DNA from: an uncultured Lachnospiraceae bacterium
GTDB taxonomy: Bacteria; Bacillota; Clostridia; Lachnospirales; Lachnospiraceae
Length of the DNA stretch: 12,123 nt
Direction: 5' to 3'
NCBI GenBank assembly: GCA_910586315.1
Contig: CAJUIP010000066.1
Span: forward strand, 1 to 12,123
Within the stretch, counting starts at the first letter, position 1; each line of letters opens with the position of its first letter. Both the position numbers and the translations under genes were made by a program. The notes beneath the pieces are model-generated. The model did not search any database and was not told the origin of the DNA. It saw nothing but the letters and a program-made list of their open reading frames with translations. This document shows positions 5,751 to 12,123 of this stretch, in pieces.

Positions 5751-6332
5751 ATGCTTTGTGAACACTGTAAAATGCGGGAAGCAACAGTGAAATATGTGGA
5801 AGTGATAAACGGGGTGAAGACAGAGCACAATCTCTGCGCGGCCTGTGCGGGCCGGGTGGATATCGGTCAGTATTCGGCGCTGTTTGAAGGGGAGTTCCCA
5901 TTGGGAAAGCTGCTTTCTGGGCTTTTGGGAATCCAGAACATGGATCAGAGCACAGTCCGCCTTCCAAACGTGGCCTGTCCTACCTGCGGGACCACGTATG
6001 AGGATTTCGTGACGGAGAGCAAATTTGGCTGTCCGGACTGTTACAGCGTGTTCGATCCTTTGATTGGTGAGAATATCAAGCACCTCCAGGGAAGCGAACG
6101 CCATGTGGGAAAGCATCCGGACCACATAGGTCATGCGGTTTCCGGTGAGAAGGAGACAGGGGAAAAAACAGAGGAACCTCAAGACGCCCTGACAGAGGAA
6201 GAGAAAATCCGGCTTTTGAACGCCCGGTTAAAGGATGCCCTGCGGAGGGAAGACTACGAGGAGGCGGCTTCCCTGCGGGACGAAATTCATAAATATAAAG
6301 AGGAGAGAACGCAGGATGGAGAAGTGGTATGA
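5751..6332 (+). CDS. mcsA: McsA, zinc-binding activator of the McsB arginine kinase
   Basis: A 193 aa protein with four CxxC pairs, C3/C6, C29/C32, C76/C79 and C94/C97, that fit the two zinc modules of McsA. A charged linker (about 115-150) leads to a C-terminal UVR motif, LNARLKDALRREDYEEAASLRDEI (about 158-181), the helical hairpin shared with UvrB, UvrC and the ClpC middle domain. In Bacillus, McsA binds and activates McsB and helps target stress-damaged proteins and CtsR to ClpCP. AAAGGAGG overlaps the gntR stop codon and lies six bases before ATG. The 3' end overlaps mcsB by 17 bases, implying translational coupling. Size and layout are ordinary for the family. Confidence 0.95.
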   Translation: MLCEHCKMREATVKYVEVINGVKTEHNLCAACAGRVDIGQYSALFEGEFPLGKLLSGLLGIQNMDQSTVRLPNVACPTCGTTYEDFVTESKFGCPDCYSVFDPLIGENIKHLQGSERHVGKHPDHIGHAVSGEKETGEKTEEPQDALTEEEKIRLLNARLKDALRREDYEEAASLRDEIHKYKEERTQDGEVV

Positions 6333-7329
6333 GGTTCCTGAAAAGGAAAACTCCAATGTGATATACAGCCGGATCCGCCTTGTGAGAAACTGGAAAGAAT
6401 ATCCATTTCCGGGGAAAATGACAGGAGAGCAGAATGAGGAAATGACCAGACGGCTCTGTGAAGGTCTGACGGGTCTTGGAACTCCGGTATATTTAAACCG
6501 GATGCCGGAGTTAGAAAAGACAGCTCTTTTAGAGCGCCGGGCCATTAACCGGGGAATTTCAAAGAAAAAAGAGCCTTCTGCGCTGATTTTATCGGAGGAT
6601 GAGCGGGTAGGCGTCGCGTTAAACGGCGATGACCACATACGGATACAGATACTGGAAAAGGGGCTGGCCCTTACATCCTGCTATGAAAAGGCAGACTGGA
6701 CGGATGATTACATTGGGGAACGGTTTGAGTATTCCTTTGATGAAAAGTATGGATATTTAACGCCCTTCCCCACGAATGTGGGAACAGGACTCCGGGCATC
6801 CGTGGTGGTCCACCTGCCAATGTTGTCTAAAAAGAAGAATTTTAACAGCCTGGTGGCTGATATGGGCCGGTTCGGCACCTCTGTCCGCGGCGTCTATGGG
6901 GAAGGCGGAGAAAATTTCGGTTCCCTCTATCAGATATCAAACCAGAAAACTCTGGGACAGACGGAAAAGGAAATTATGGATCTGGTGACAAAAACGGCGG
7001 CGGAACTGGATGCCCAGGAGCGGCGTCTCAGAGAAGAAGCCTTAAAGCAGCGGCCTCTGCTCCGCACGGATGAAGCATATAAGTCCTATGGTGTTCTGAA
7101 ATATGCCAGAAGGCTTACGAGAAAGGACGCCATGGAGTTTTTGTCTCAGATCATGGCAGGCGCGGCTGACGGGATTTTTACTCTCCGAAAGCCATGCTCT
7201 GTTTACGGGCTGATGCTGGGGGTTCTGCCGGCAAATCTTTTGAGACAGGCGAAAAAGCCCTTGAGCAGAGAGGAGCTGGATGTGGTGCGGGCCGATTTTT
7301 TACGGGCCCGTCTGCCTGAAATAAATTGA
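6316..7329 (+). CDS. mcsB: McsB-type protein arginine kinase (ATP:guanido phosphotransferase)
   Basis: A 337 aa member of the arginine/creatine kinase fold; McsB proteins phosphorylate arginines on damaged proteins so that ClpCP degrades them. ATP-binding arginine motifs are present: SRIRLVRN (18-25), DHIRIQ (R109), GTGLRASVVVHLP (156-168), and VRGVYGEGGENFGSLYQISNQ. ATG 6316 lies inside mcsA, with GAGGAG about ten bases upstream; the start gives the family N-terminus MEKWYE. Two signature positions differ. The NEEDH catalytic motif reads NGDDH (103-107), and the Cys of CPTNxGTG is Phe (F151). The 46-residue gap between them equals Glu225 to Cys271 of arginine kinase, so the alignment is firm. 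Activity may be reduced, altered, or kept by the shortened acid D105. Family membership is certain; catalytic competence is not. Confidence 0.92.
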   Translation: MEKWYEVPEKENSNVIYSRIRLVRNWKEYPFPGKMTGEQNEEMTRRLCEGLTGLGTPVYLNRMPELEKTALLERRAINRGISKKKEPSALILSEDERVGVALNGDDHIRIQILEKGLALTSCYEKADWTDDYIGERFEYSFDEKYGYLTPFPTNVGTGLRASVVVHLPMLSKKKNFNSLVADMGRFGTSVRGVYGEGGENFGSLYQISNQKTLGQTEKEIMDLVTKTAAELDAQERRLREEALKQRPLLRTDEAYKSYGVLKYARRLTRKDAMEFLSQIMAGAADGIFTLRKPCSVYGLMLGVLPANLLRQAKKPLSREELDVVRADFLRARLPEIN

Positions 7330-7351
7330 CAGGAGGAACTGACAGACAGAT

Positions 7352-9835
7352 ATGGAACGATATACAGGAAAAGCGAAGGAAGCTCTTGTACTGGCAAGGG
7401 AAGCTGCTGAGGAGCTGGGTTCCCGGGCTATTGGCACGGAGCATATGCTGGTGGGTCTGATTGAGGAAGGAAGCGGAACGGCAGCCATGGTGTTGGAAGC
7501 CAATGATGTGAAGGCGGAGCGGGTGCTGGAGCTTTTGCAGAAACTGGTTTCTTCCTACCAGAATACAAAGACCCGGGAGCGGGAGGGATATACACCCAGC
7601 GCCGTACGTGTTTTGGAAAACAGTTACCGGGAAGCTGTGCGGTTCCGTTCGCCATTGATTGGAACGGAGCATATTTTAATGGCCATGCTGAAAGAATCTG
7701 ACTGTGTGGCGATCCGGCTTTTAAATACACTGAACATCAATATACAGAAAGTATATATTGATCTTCTGGCCTCTATGGGAGAGGACACGGCAGCTGCCAG
7801 AGATGAGCTGCTCCGCGGCCGCGGCGGGAAAAACGGGAAAACAGCCACGCCCACGCTGGATGAGTACAGCAGAGACTTAACCAGGCTCGCGGGAGATGGC
7901 AAGCTGGATCCGGTCATTGGCCGTGAACAGGAAATCAGGCGTGTGATTCAGATTTTAAGCAGGAGGACCAAAAACAATCCCTGCCTGATCGGCGAGCCCG
8001 GCGTCGGGAAAACGGCAGTGACGGAAGGCCTGGCGCAGCTTATTGTTTCCGGGGATGTGCCGGATACCATTAAGGGCAAACGTGTGGTGATTTTGGACCT
8101 TTCCGGAATGGTGGCCGGTTCCAAGTACCGGGGAGAATTTGAGGAACGCATTAAAAATGTCTTAAGTGAAGTCCGGAATGCGGGAAATGTCCTTCTGTTT
8201 ATTGATGAGATTCACACCATCATCGGGGCAGGAGGGGCCGAAGGGGCTCTGGATGCCTCCAATATTTTAAAGCCTTCCCTGGCCAGGGGGGAGATTCAGC
8301 TGATTGGCGCCACCACCATCGAGGAATACAGAAAATACATTGAAAAGGATCCGGCCCTGGAACGGAGATTCCAGCCTGTAACGGTGGAGGAGCCCACAGA
8401 GGAAGAAGCCATTGAAATTTTAAAGGGACTTCGTCCCCGGTATGAGGAACACCACAATGTGACTATCACGGACGCTGCCGTGGCGGCCGCTGTTAAGCTG
8501 TCCTCCCGCTATATCAATGACAGGTTCCTGCCGGATAAGGCCATTGACCTCATTGACGAGGCGTCCTCCAAGGTACGGCTCACGGTTTACGTGGAGCCGA
8601 AAGGAATAAAAGAAACAGAAGAAGAAATCGTGGCGTTAGAAAAGGAAAAGGAAGAGGCCGTCAAGGCGGAGGCCTACGAAGAGGCAGGAGAAATCAAAAA
8701 AAGACAGGAGAAAAAGAGAGAAAAAATCGCAAAGCTGAAGGAAAAGTGGGAAGAAGAAAAGACATCCAGGGTCCTTTCCGTGGACGAAGGAGAGGTTGCA
8801 GACGTGGTGTCAGGCTGGACCAAGATTCCGGTGAGCAAGCTGAAGGAGGGGGAAACCGAGCGGCTTCTTAAGCTGGAATCCATCCTTCACGAGCGTGTCG
8901 TGGGTCAGGAAGAGGCAGTTGCCGCCGTTTCCAAGGCGATCCGAAGGGGAAGGGTGGGCCTTAAAGATCCCAAACGTCCCATTGGCTCTTTCCTGTTTCT
9001 GGGCCCCACCGGCGTGGGGAAGACAGAGCTTTGCAAGGCTTTGGCGGAGGCGATGTTCGGAACAGAAAGCGCCCTGATTCGCGTGGATATGTCGGAATAT
9101 ATGGAGAAGCACAGCGTATCCAAGATGATCGGCTCCCCGCCAGGATATGTGGGCTATGAGGGAGGCGGACAGCTCAGTGAGAAGGTGCGGAGAAACCCCT
9201 ACTCGGTGATTCTCTTTGATGAGGTGGAGAAAGCCCACCCAGATGTGTTCAACATTCTTCTTCAGGTGCTGGACGACGGCCATATCACAGACTCCCAGGG
9301 CCATAAAATTGACTTCAAGAACACCATCGTCATCATGACCTCCAATGCCGGAGCGGAAAATATCGTTGCGCCGAAGCATCTGGGGTTTGCGTCACAGGAA
9401 GATGAAACATCCAGATATAACCGAATGAAAAGCGGCGTTATGGATGAAGTGAAACGGCTGTTTAAACCGGAATTTTTAAACCGGATTGACGAGATCATTG
9501 TTTTCCATCCTCTCAACAAGGATCATATGAAGGATATTGTATCCATTCTTCTTAATACGGTTGGCAAGAGGACAAAGGACCAGATGTCCATCCGCTTAAA
9601 CGCCGGGGATGACGTAAAAGAGTACCTGATTGAAAAGGGATACGATGAAAAGTATGGCGCCAGGCCCTTAAAGCGCACCATTCAGAATCTGGTGGAAGAT
9701 AAACTGGCAGAGGCTGTGCTGGAGGGCAAAGTAAAAGAGGGGGATTCCGTGAAAATTTCTGTGAAAGACGGGCAGCTTAAATTTTCCGCCAGACGCCCAC
9801 AAACAACTAGAAAAAGCCAGGTGGTTATGGTATAA
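7352..9835 (+). CDS. clpC: ClpC, AAA+ unfoldase of the ClpCP protease
   Basis: An 827 aa Hsp100 protein that unfolds substrates, including arginine-phosphorylated ones, and feeds them to ClpP. Domains: paired Clp-N repeats (about 1-145), AAA-1 with Walker A GEPGVGKT (214-221) and Walker B D285/E286, middle domain coiled coil with a UVR-like segment (about 411-476), AAA-2 with Walker A GPTGVGKT (551-558) and Walker B D623/E624. An LGF tripeptide (677-679) is the ClpP-docking loop, so it should partner ClpP. Slightly longer than Bacillus ClpC (810). The start is set by the conserved MERYTGKAKEAL; AGGAGG (7331-7336) is 15 bases away, longer than usual, with no alternative start between. A promoter for the next gene is built into its last codons. 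All nucleotide-binding motifs are intact. Confidence 0.97.
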   Translation: MERYTGKAKEALVLAREAAEELGSRAIGTEHMLVGLIEEGSGTAAMVLEANDVKAERVLELLQKLVSSYQNTKTREREGYTPSAVRVLENSYREAVRFRSPLIGTEHILMAMLKESDCVAIRLLNTLNINIQKVYIDLLASMGEDTAAARDELLRGRGGKNGKTATPTLDEYSRDLTRLAGDGKLDPVIGREQEIRRVIQILSRRTKNNPCLIGEPGVGKTAVTEGLAQLIVSGDVPDTIKGKRVVILDLSGMVAGSKYRGEFEERIKNVLSEVRNAGNVLLFIDEIHTIIGAGGAEGALDASNILKPSLARGEIQLIGATTIEEYRKYIEKDPALERRFQPVTVEEPTEEEAIEILKGLRPRYEEHHNVTITDAAVAAAVKLSSRYINDRFLPDKAIDLIDEASSKVRLTVYVEPKGIKETEEEIVALEKEKEEAVKAEAYEEAGEIKKRQEKKREKIAKLKEKWEEEKTSRVLSVDEGEVADVVSGWTKIPVSKLKEGETERLLKLESILHERVVGQEEAVAAVSKAIRRGRVGLKDPKRPIGSFLFLGPTGVGKTELCKALAEAMFGTESALIRVDMSEYMEKHSVSKMIGSPPGYVGYEGGGQLSEKVRRNPYSVILFDEVEKAHPDVFNILLQVLDDGHITDSQGHKIDFKNTIVIMTSNAGAENIVAPKHLGFASQEDETSRYNRMKSGVMDEVKRLFKPEFLNRIDEIIVFHPLNKDHMKDIVSILLNTVGKRTKDQMSIRLNAGDDVKEYLIEKGYDEKYGARPLKRTIQNLVEDKLAEAVLEGKVKEGDSVKISVKDGQLKFSARRPQTTRKSQVVMV

Positions 9836-9836
9836 T
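9808..9836 (+). promoter_or_regulatory. Extended -10 promoter inside the 3' end of clpC
   Basis: TAGAAA (9808-9813), a 17-base spacer ending TGG, then a perfect TATAAT (9831-9836) that spans the clpC stop codon. Start point near 9843. It gives the 137 aa gene, and perhaps radA, transcription independent of the clp operon. Confidence 0.65.
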
Positions 9837-9892
9837 GGTGAAAGACATTAGTAGAAAAAGCTTTCATGAAACACAAAAGGAGACTAAGTATT

Positions 9893-10306
9893 ATGTCAGT
9901 GATCAATGAATTAATCCGCACGGAAGAAAACGGGACCATCAGCTTTGGAAATTATGCGCTGGATAAAAAATCCAAGGTTGAGGACTTTGAACATGATGGC
10001 GACTTGTATAAAGTAAAAACCTTCTATGAAATTACAAAGCTGGAGCGAAACGGCATGTTTGTTTATGAGTCTGTGCCGGGAACCGCAGTCAGAGAATTTT
10101 CTGTAAAGGATACGGCTGTGTCTTTTAAAGTGGAAGGAAACCAGGACGCGCAGATTACAATTCAGCTGGAAGATGATATGGAGTATGAAGTGTTTGAGGA
10201 CGGTGTGGCTGTCGGCGGCATGAAAACGAACATGAGCGGAAAATTAAGTCTTTCTGTGGAGCTCTCTGAGGGGAGGACTGTTGAGGTAAAAGTAGTCCGC
10301 AAATAA
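9893..10306 (+). CDS. Conserved Lachnospiraceae-type protein of unknown function
   Basis: A 137 aa acidic, beta-rich protein with no signal peptide, membrane segment or cysteine. From memory it resembles short Lachnospiraceae proteins often labelled endosialidase, a name I regard as unsupported: at this size it has no catalytic domain that I can see. Alternating hydrophobic and polar residues (TAVSFKVEGNQDAQITIQLEDDMEYEVFEDG, positions about 80-112, described here in parts) suggest a beta sandwich. ATG 9893 is chosen because AAGGAGA is nine bases upstream; the earlier in-frame ATG at 9866 has no site. It has its own promoter at 9808-9836 and precedes radA by 45 bases. It sits where clpC and radA are normally adjacent. 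A cytosolic structural or regulatory role is possible; nothing more can be said. Confidence 0.75.
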   Translation: MSVINELIRTEENGTISFGNYALDKKSKVEDFEHDGDLYKVKTFYEITKLERNGMFVYESVPGTAVREFSVKDTAVSFKVEGNQDAQITIQLEDDMEYEVFEDGVAVGGMKTNMSGKLSLSVELSEGRTVEVKVVRK

Positions 10307-10351
10307 GAGCAGGAAAAATACAAAAGGGTTTTATAAGAAAGGGATTTTATA

Positions 10352-11725
10352 GTGGCAAAGGCAAAGAACGGTACGGTATTTTTTTGTAAGGAATGCGGCT
10401 ATGAATCCGGCAAATGGATGGGGCAGTGCCCGGTATGCAGGGAATGGAATTCCTTCGTGGAGGAGCCTGTGGTTTCTGAGAAGAAATCCCAGGCGGCCGA
10501 GCGAATCAGGATTCCCGGCCGGGGCGCTGCCCCTGTTCATATCTCAGACATTTCCATAGAGGACCAGGACCGGACCGCCACCGGCTATGAAGAGCTGGAT
10601 CGGGTTTTAGGGAGCGGGATTGTTCGGGGAAGCCTGGTTTTGGTGGGCGGAGATCCGGGAATCGGGAAATCCACTCTGCTTCTACAGGTGTGCAGAAATC
10701 TTTCCCAGGCAGGAAAAAAGGTTCTTTATATTTCCGGGGAGGAGTCCTTAAAGCAGATTAAAATGAGGGCTAACCGAATCGGAGCCATAGAAGGAGAGCT
10801 TTTATTTCTCTGTGAGACAAATCTGGATGTGATTGCCGGGGCGGTGGAGCAGACAAAGCCCCAGGTGGTAATTATTGATTCTATTCAGACCATGTATCGG
10901 GAGGATATTACCTCTGCCCCCGGCAGCGTGAGCCAGGTCAGAGAGTCCACCCATCTTTTGATGCAGGTGGCAAAGGGGCTTGGAATTACCATCTTTATTG
11001 TGGGCCATGTGACCAAGGAGGGAGTTGTGGCAGGTCCCAGAGTGCTGGAGCATATGGTGGACACGGTGCTGTATTTTGAAGGGGACAGGAATGACTCCTA
11101 CCGAATTTTAAGAGCGGTAAAAAACCGTTTCGGTTCTACCAATGAAATCGGCGTGTTTGAAATGCAGGAAGGCGGCCTCATGGAGGTGAAAAATCCGTCG
11201 GAAATGCTGATTTCCGGCCGCCCCCGGGAGGCGTCAGGAGCGGTGGTAGCCTGTTCCCTGGAAGGAACCAGACCGATTTTACTGGAGGTTCAGGCTCTGG
11301 TGACTGCAACCAGCTTCGGAATGGCCAGACGGACCGCCAACGGTGTGGACTATAACCGCATCAACATTCTGCTTGCCATCCTGGAAAAACGCTGCGGCTA
11401 TGCCATGAGCCGGTATGATGCTTATGTGAACATCGCAGGTGGAATGAAGATGAATGAACCTGCTCTCGATCTGGCTGTGGTTATGGCTCTGGTGTCCAGC
11501 TTTAAAAACCGGGAGGTGGACCCGGGGATGCTGATTTTCGGGGAGGTGGGTCTTTCCGGCGAGGTCCGCGGAGTATCCCAGGCAGCTCAGAGAGTGGCGG
11601 AGGCGGTGAAAATGGGATTTACTGCCTGCGTTCTTCCAAAGGCTAATCTTGTCAGGATGAAGGAAGAAAAAAGAATCCGGTTAATCGGCGTGGAGAATGT
11701 GAGGGAGGCCATCAGTTTGATTTAA
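10352..11725 (+). CDS. radA: RadA/Sms DNA repair ATPase
   Basis: A 457 aa RecA-like DnaB-type helicase that processes recombination intermediates and extends D-loops. Domains: N-terminal C4 zinc finger C12/C15/C26/C29, RecA core with Walker A GGDPGIGKS (K106, S107), the RadA-specific KNRFG motif at 257-261, and a C-terminal Lon-protease-like domain (about 285-457), lacking proteolytic function in this family. Starts at GTG 10352, eight bases after AAAGGG; the protein then opens MAKAKNGTVFFCKECG, leaving the zinc finger near the N-terminus as in homologues. Length is typical. In many Firmicutes radA follows clpC directly; here one small gene lies between. The stop codon falls inside an 18-bp tandem repeat and no hairpin terminator follows, so transcription may run toward the tRNA gene. 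Confidence 0.97.
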   Translation: MAKAKNGTVFFCKECGYESGKWMGQCPVCREWNSFVEEPVVSEKKSQAAERIRIPGRGAAPVHISDISIEDQDRTATGYEELDRVLGSGIVRGSLVLVGGDPGIGKSTLLLQVCRNLSQAGKKVLYISGEESLKQIKMRANRIGAIEGELLFLCETNLDVIAGAVEQTKPQVVIIDSIQTMYREDITSAPGSVSQVRESTHLLMQVAKGLGITIFIVGHVTKEGVVAGPRVLEHMVDTVLYFEGDRNDSYRILRAVKNRFGSTNEIGVFEMQEGGLMEVKNPSEMLISGRPREASGAVVACSLEGTRPILLEVQALVTATSFGMARRTANGVDYNRINILLAILEKRCGYAMSRYDAYVNIAGGMKMNEPALDLAVVMALVSSFKNREVDPGMLIFGEVGLSGEVRGVSQAAQRVAEAVKMGFTACVLPKANLVRMKEEKRIRLIGVENVREAISLI

Positions 11726-11755
11726 AGATGTTTCAAAATTTAAAGATGTTTCAAA
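11720..11755. repeat. 18-bp tandem duplication across the radA stop codon
   Basis: ATTTAAAGATGTTTCAAA occurs twice in exact tandem (11720-11737 and 11738-11755), followed by a partial ATTT. The first unit contains the radA TAA; the second lies just before the tRNA promoter. Confidence 0.95.
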
Positions 11756-11763
11756 AATTTTAG

Positions 11764-11792
11764 TTGACATTTAACAATACTTATGATAAACT
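11764..11792 (+). promoter_or_regulatory. Promoter of the tRNA-Trp gene
   Basis: A consensus TTGACA -35 (11764-11769), a 17-base spacer, and TAAACT -10 (11787-11792, four of six). It would start transcription near 11799, about 13 bases before the tRNA. Confidence 0.75.
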
Positions 11793-11811
11793 CTCTGAGT
11801 GTGAGAAACAC

Positions 11812-11882
11812 AGGGGAATAGTTCAATGGTAGAGCAGCGGTCTCCAAAACCGTAGATGGGGGTTCGAGCCCCTCTTCCCCTG
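11812..11882 (+). tRNA. tRNA-Trp (anticodon CCA)
   Basis: A full cloverleaf folds by hand. The acceptor AGGGGAA (11812-11818) pairs with TTCCCCT (11875-11881). The D stem GTTC/GAGC closes a short loop. The anticodon stem GCGGT/ACCGT holds the loop CTCCAAA, with CCA at 11844-11846. The variable loop is AGAT and the T arm has loop TTCGAGC. The discriminator is G11882. The 3' CCA is not encoded (CTG follows). It lies alone between radA and a terminator, with its own promoter. Confidence 0.96.
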
Positions 11883-11893
11883 CTGAGAGAGAT

Positions 11894-11935
11894 GGTGGTA
11901 TTTGATGATTCTGCGTCATGAAATATCACCTTTTT
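11894..11935 (+). terminator. Intrinsic terminator after tRNA-Trp
   Basis: GGTGGTATTT (11894-11903) pairs with AAATATCACC (11921-11930), with one G-T pair. Past a single G-G mismatch, GATGAT is partly continued by pairing of ATGA with TCAT. Loop TTCTGCG, followed directly by TTTTT. Confidence 0.82.
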
Positions 11936-11970
11936 GTATGACTCCAATCCGTGTTTTTGGTGATAAACAC

Positions 11971-11992
11971 TATCTGGAAATTATCTGGAAAT
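11971..11992. repeat. 11-bp tandem repeat with flanking small hairpin
   Basis: TATCTGGAAAT occurs twice in exact tandem (11971-11981, 11982-11992). Just upstream GTGTTT (11951-11956) and AAACAC (11965-11970) can form a 6-bp hairpin. Function unknown. Confidence 0.9.
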
Positions 11993-12032
11993 AATGCATC
12001 AGGCGGCGCAAACGTGTACAGGATACGTATAA

Positions 12033-12062
12033 AGGGTCTGCCGCAATCACACGGCAGACCCT
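12033..12062. repeat. Perfect 11-bp inverted repeat, possible minus-strand terminator
   Basis: AGGGTCTGCCG (12033-12043) and CGGCAGACCCT (12052-12062) pair exactly around an 8-nt loop. Nothing T-rich follows on the plus strand. On the minus strand it is followed by TTTATACG, so it could end a minus-strand gene lying mostly beyond the window. The bases to 12123 show short open frames on both strands, but none I can assign. Confidence 0.6.
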
Positions 12063-12123
12063 CTGATGATTTACGCGATCAACGAGCCAAAGTCCGTGCT
12101 TGCACGAGACCTTGGCGACTGCC

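Noticed and set aside
5616..6182. 188-codon minus-strand ORF opposite gntR and mcsA
   Set aside because: Shadow of two well-supported genes on the plus strand, with no ribosome site and no recognisable motif.
8810..9379. 189-codon minus-strand ORF opposite clpC
   Set aside because: Antisense shadow of the conserved AAA-2 region of ClpC.
11926..12085. About 50-codon minus-strand open frame ending NTDWSHTKR
   Set aside because: No start codon after the preceding in-frame stop, and it overlaps the tRNA terminator and the hairpin; most likely chance.
12066..12123. Plus-strand ORF beginning MIYAINEPKSVLARDLG and open to the window end
   Set aside because: No ribosome site lies upstream, where a hairpin ends instead, and too little is visible to judge it.

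Overview
The window looks like chromosomal DNA from a gut-type Lachnospiraceae (Clostridium cluster XIVa-like, class Clostridia). Grounds: moderate GC, strong AAGGAGG-type ribosome sites, sigma-A-like promoters, a McsA-McsB-ClpC module followed by RadA, and a cell-wall-binding-repeat protein next to a bacterial serpin. The species cannot be named from the sequence.

Layout. Bases 1-54 are the last part of a group II intron (end of domain V, all of domain VI with its bulged branch-point A48), abutting a perfect 15-bp inverted repeat. A class I/II PLP aminotransferase follows (181-1365). Bases 1368-2585 form an accessory patch: two direct, ungapped copies of a 279-bp module (about 93% identical by hand count) flank a Uma2-family gene. 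Each module carries a minus-strand ORF for a 68-69 aa two-helix membrane protein and, just past that ORF's stop, a strong-looking plus-strand promoter that would transcribe antisense through it. Only the right-hand copy keeps a ribosome site and an upstream -10.

Bases 2721-5275 encode two exported proteins. One is a cell-wall-binding-repeat protein whose C-terminal domain resembles an anthrax-lethal-factor-like peptidase with its zinc site lost. The other is a serpin lipoprotein with an inhibitory-type hinge.

Bases 5293-9835 are the arginine-phosphorylation proteolysis operon: a YtrA-type GntR regulator (where ctsR usually sits), mcsA, mcsB and clpC, tightly packed behind an extended -10 promoter. 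McsA should activate McsB, McsB mark substrates with phospho-arginine, and ClpC (with ClpP) degrade them. The McsB here has substitutions at two signature guanidino-kinase positions, so its activity needs a check. A promoter inside the 3' end of clpC serves a 137 aa protein of unknown role, followed by radA (DNA repair) and a tRNA-Trp gene with its own promoter and terminator. The last ~190 bases hold small repeats and a hairpin but no gene I can support.
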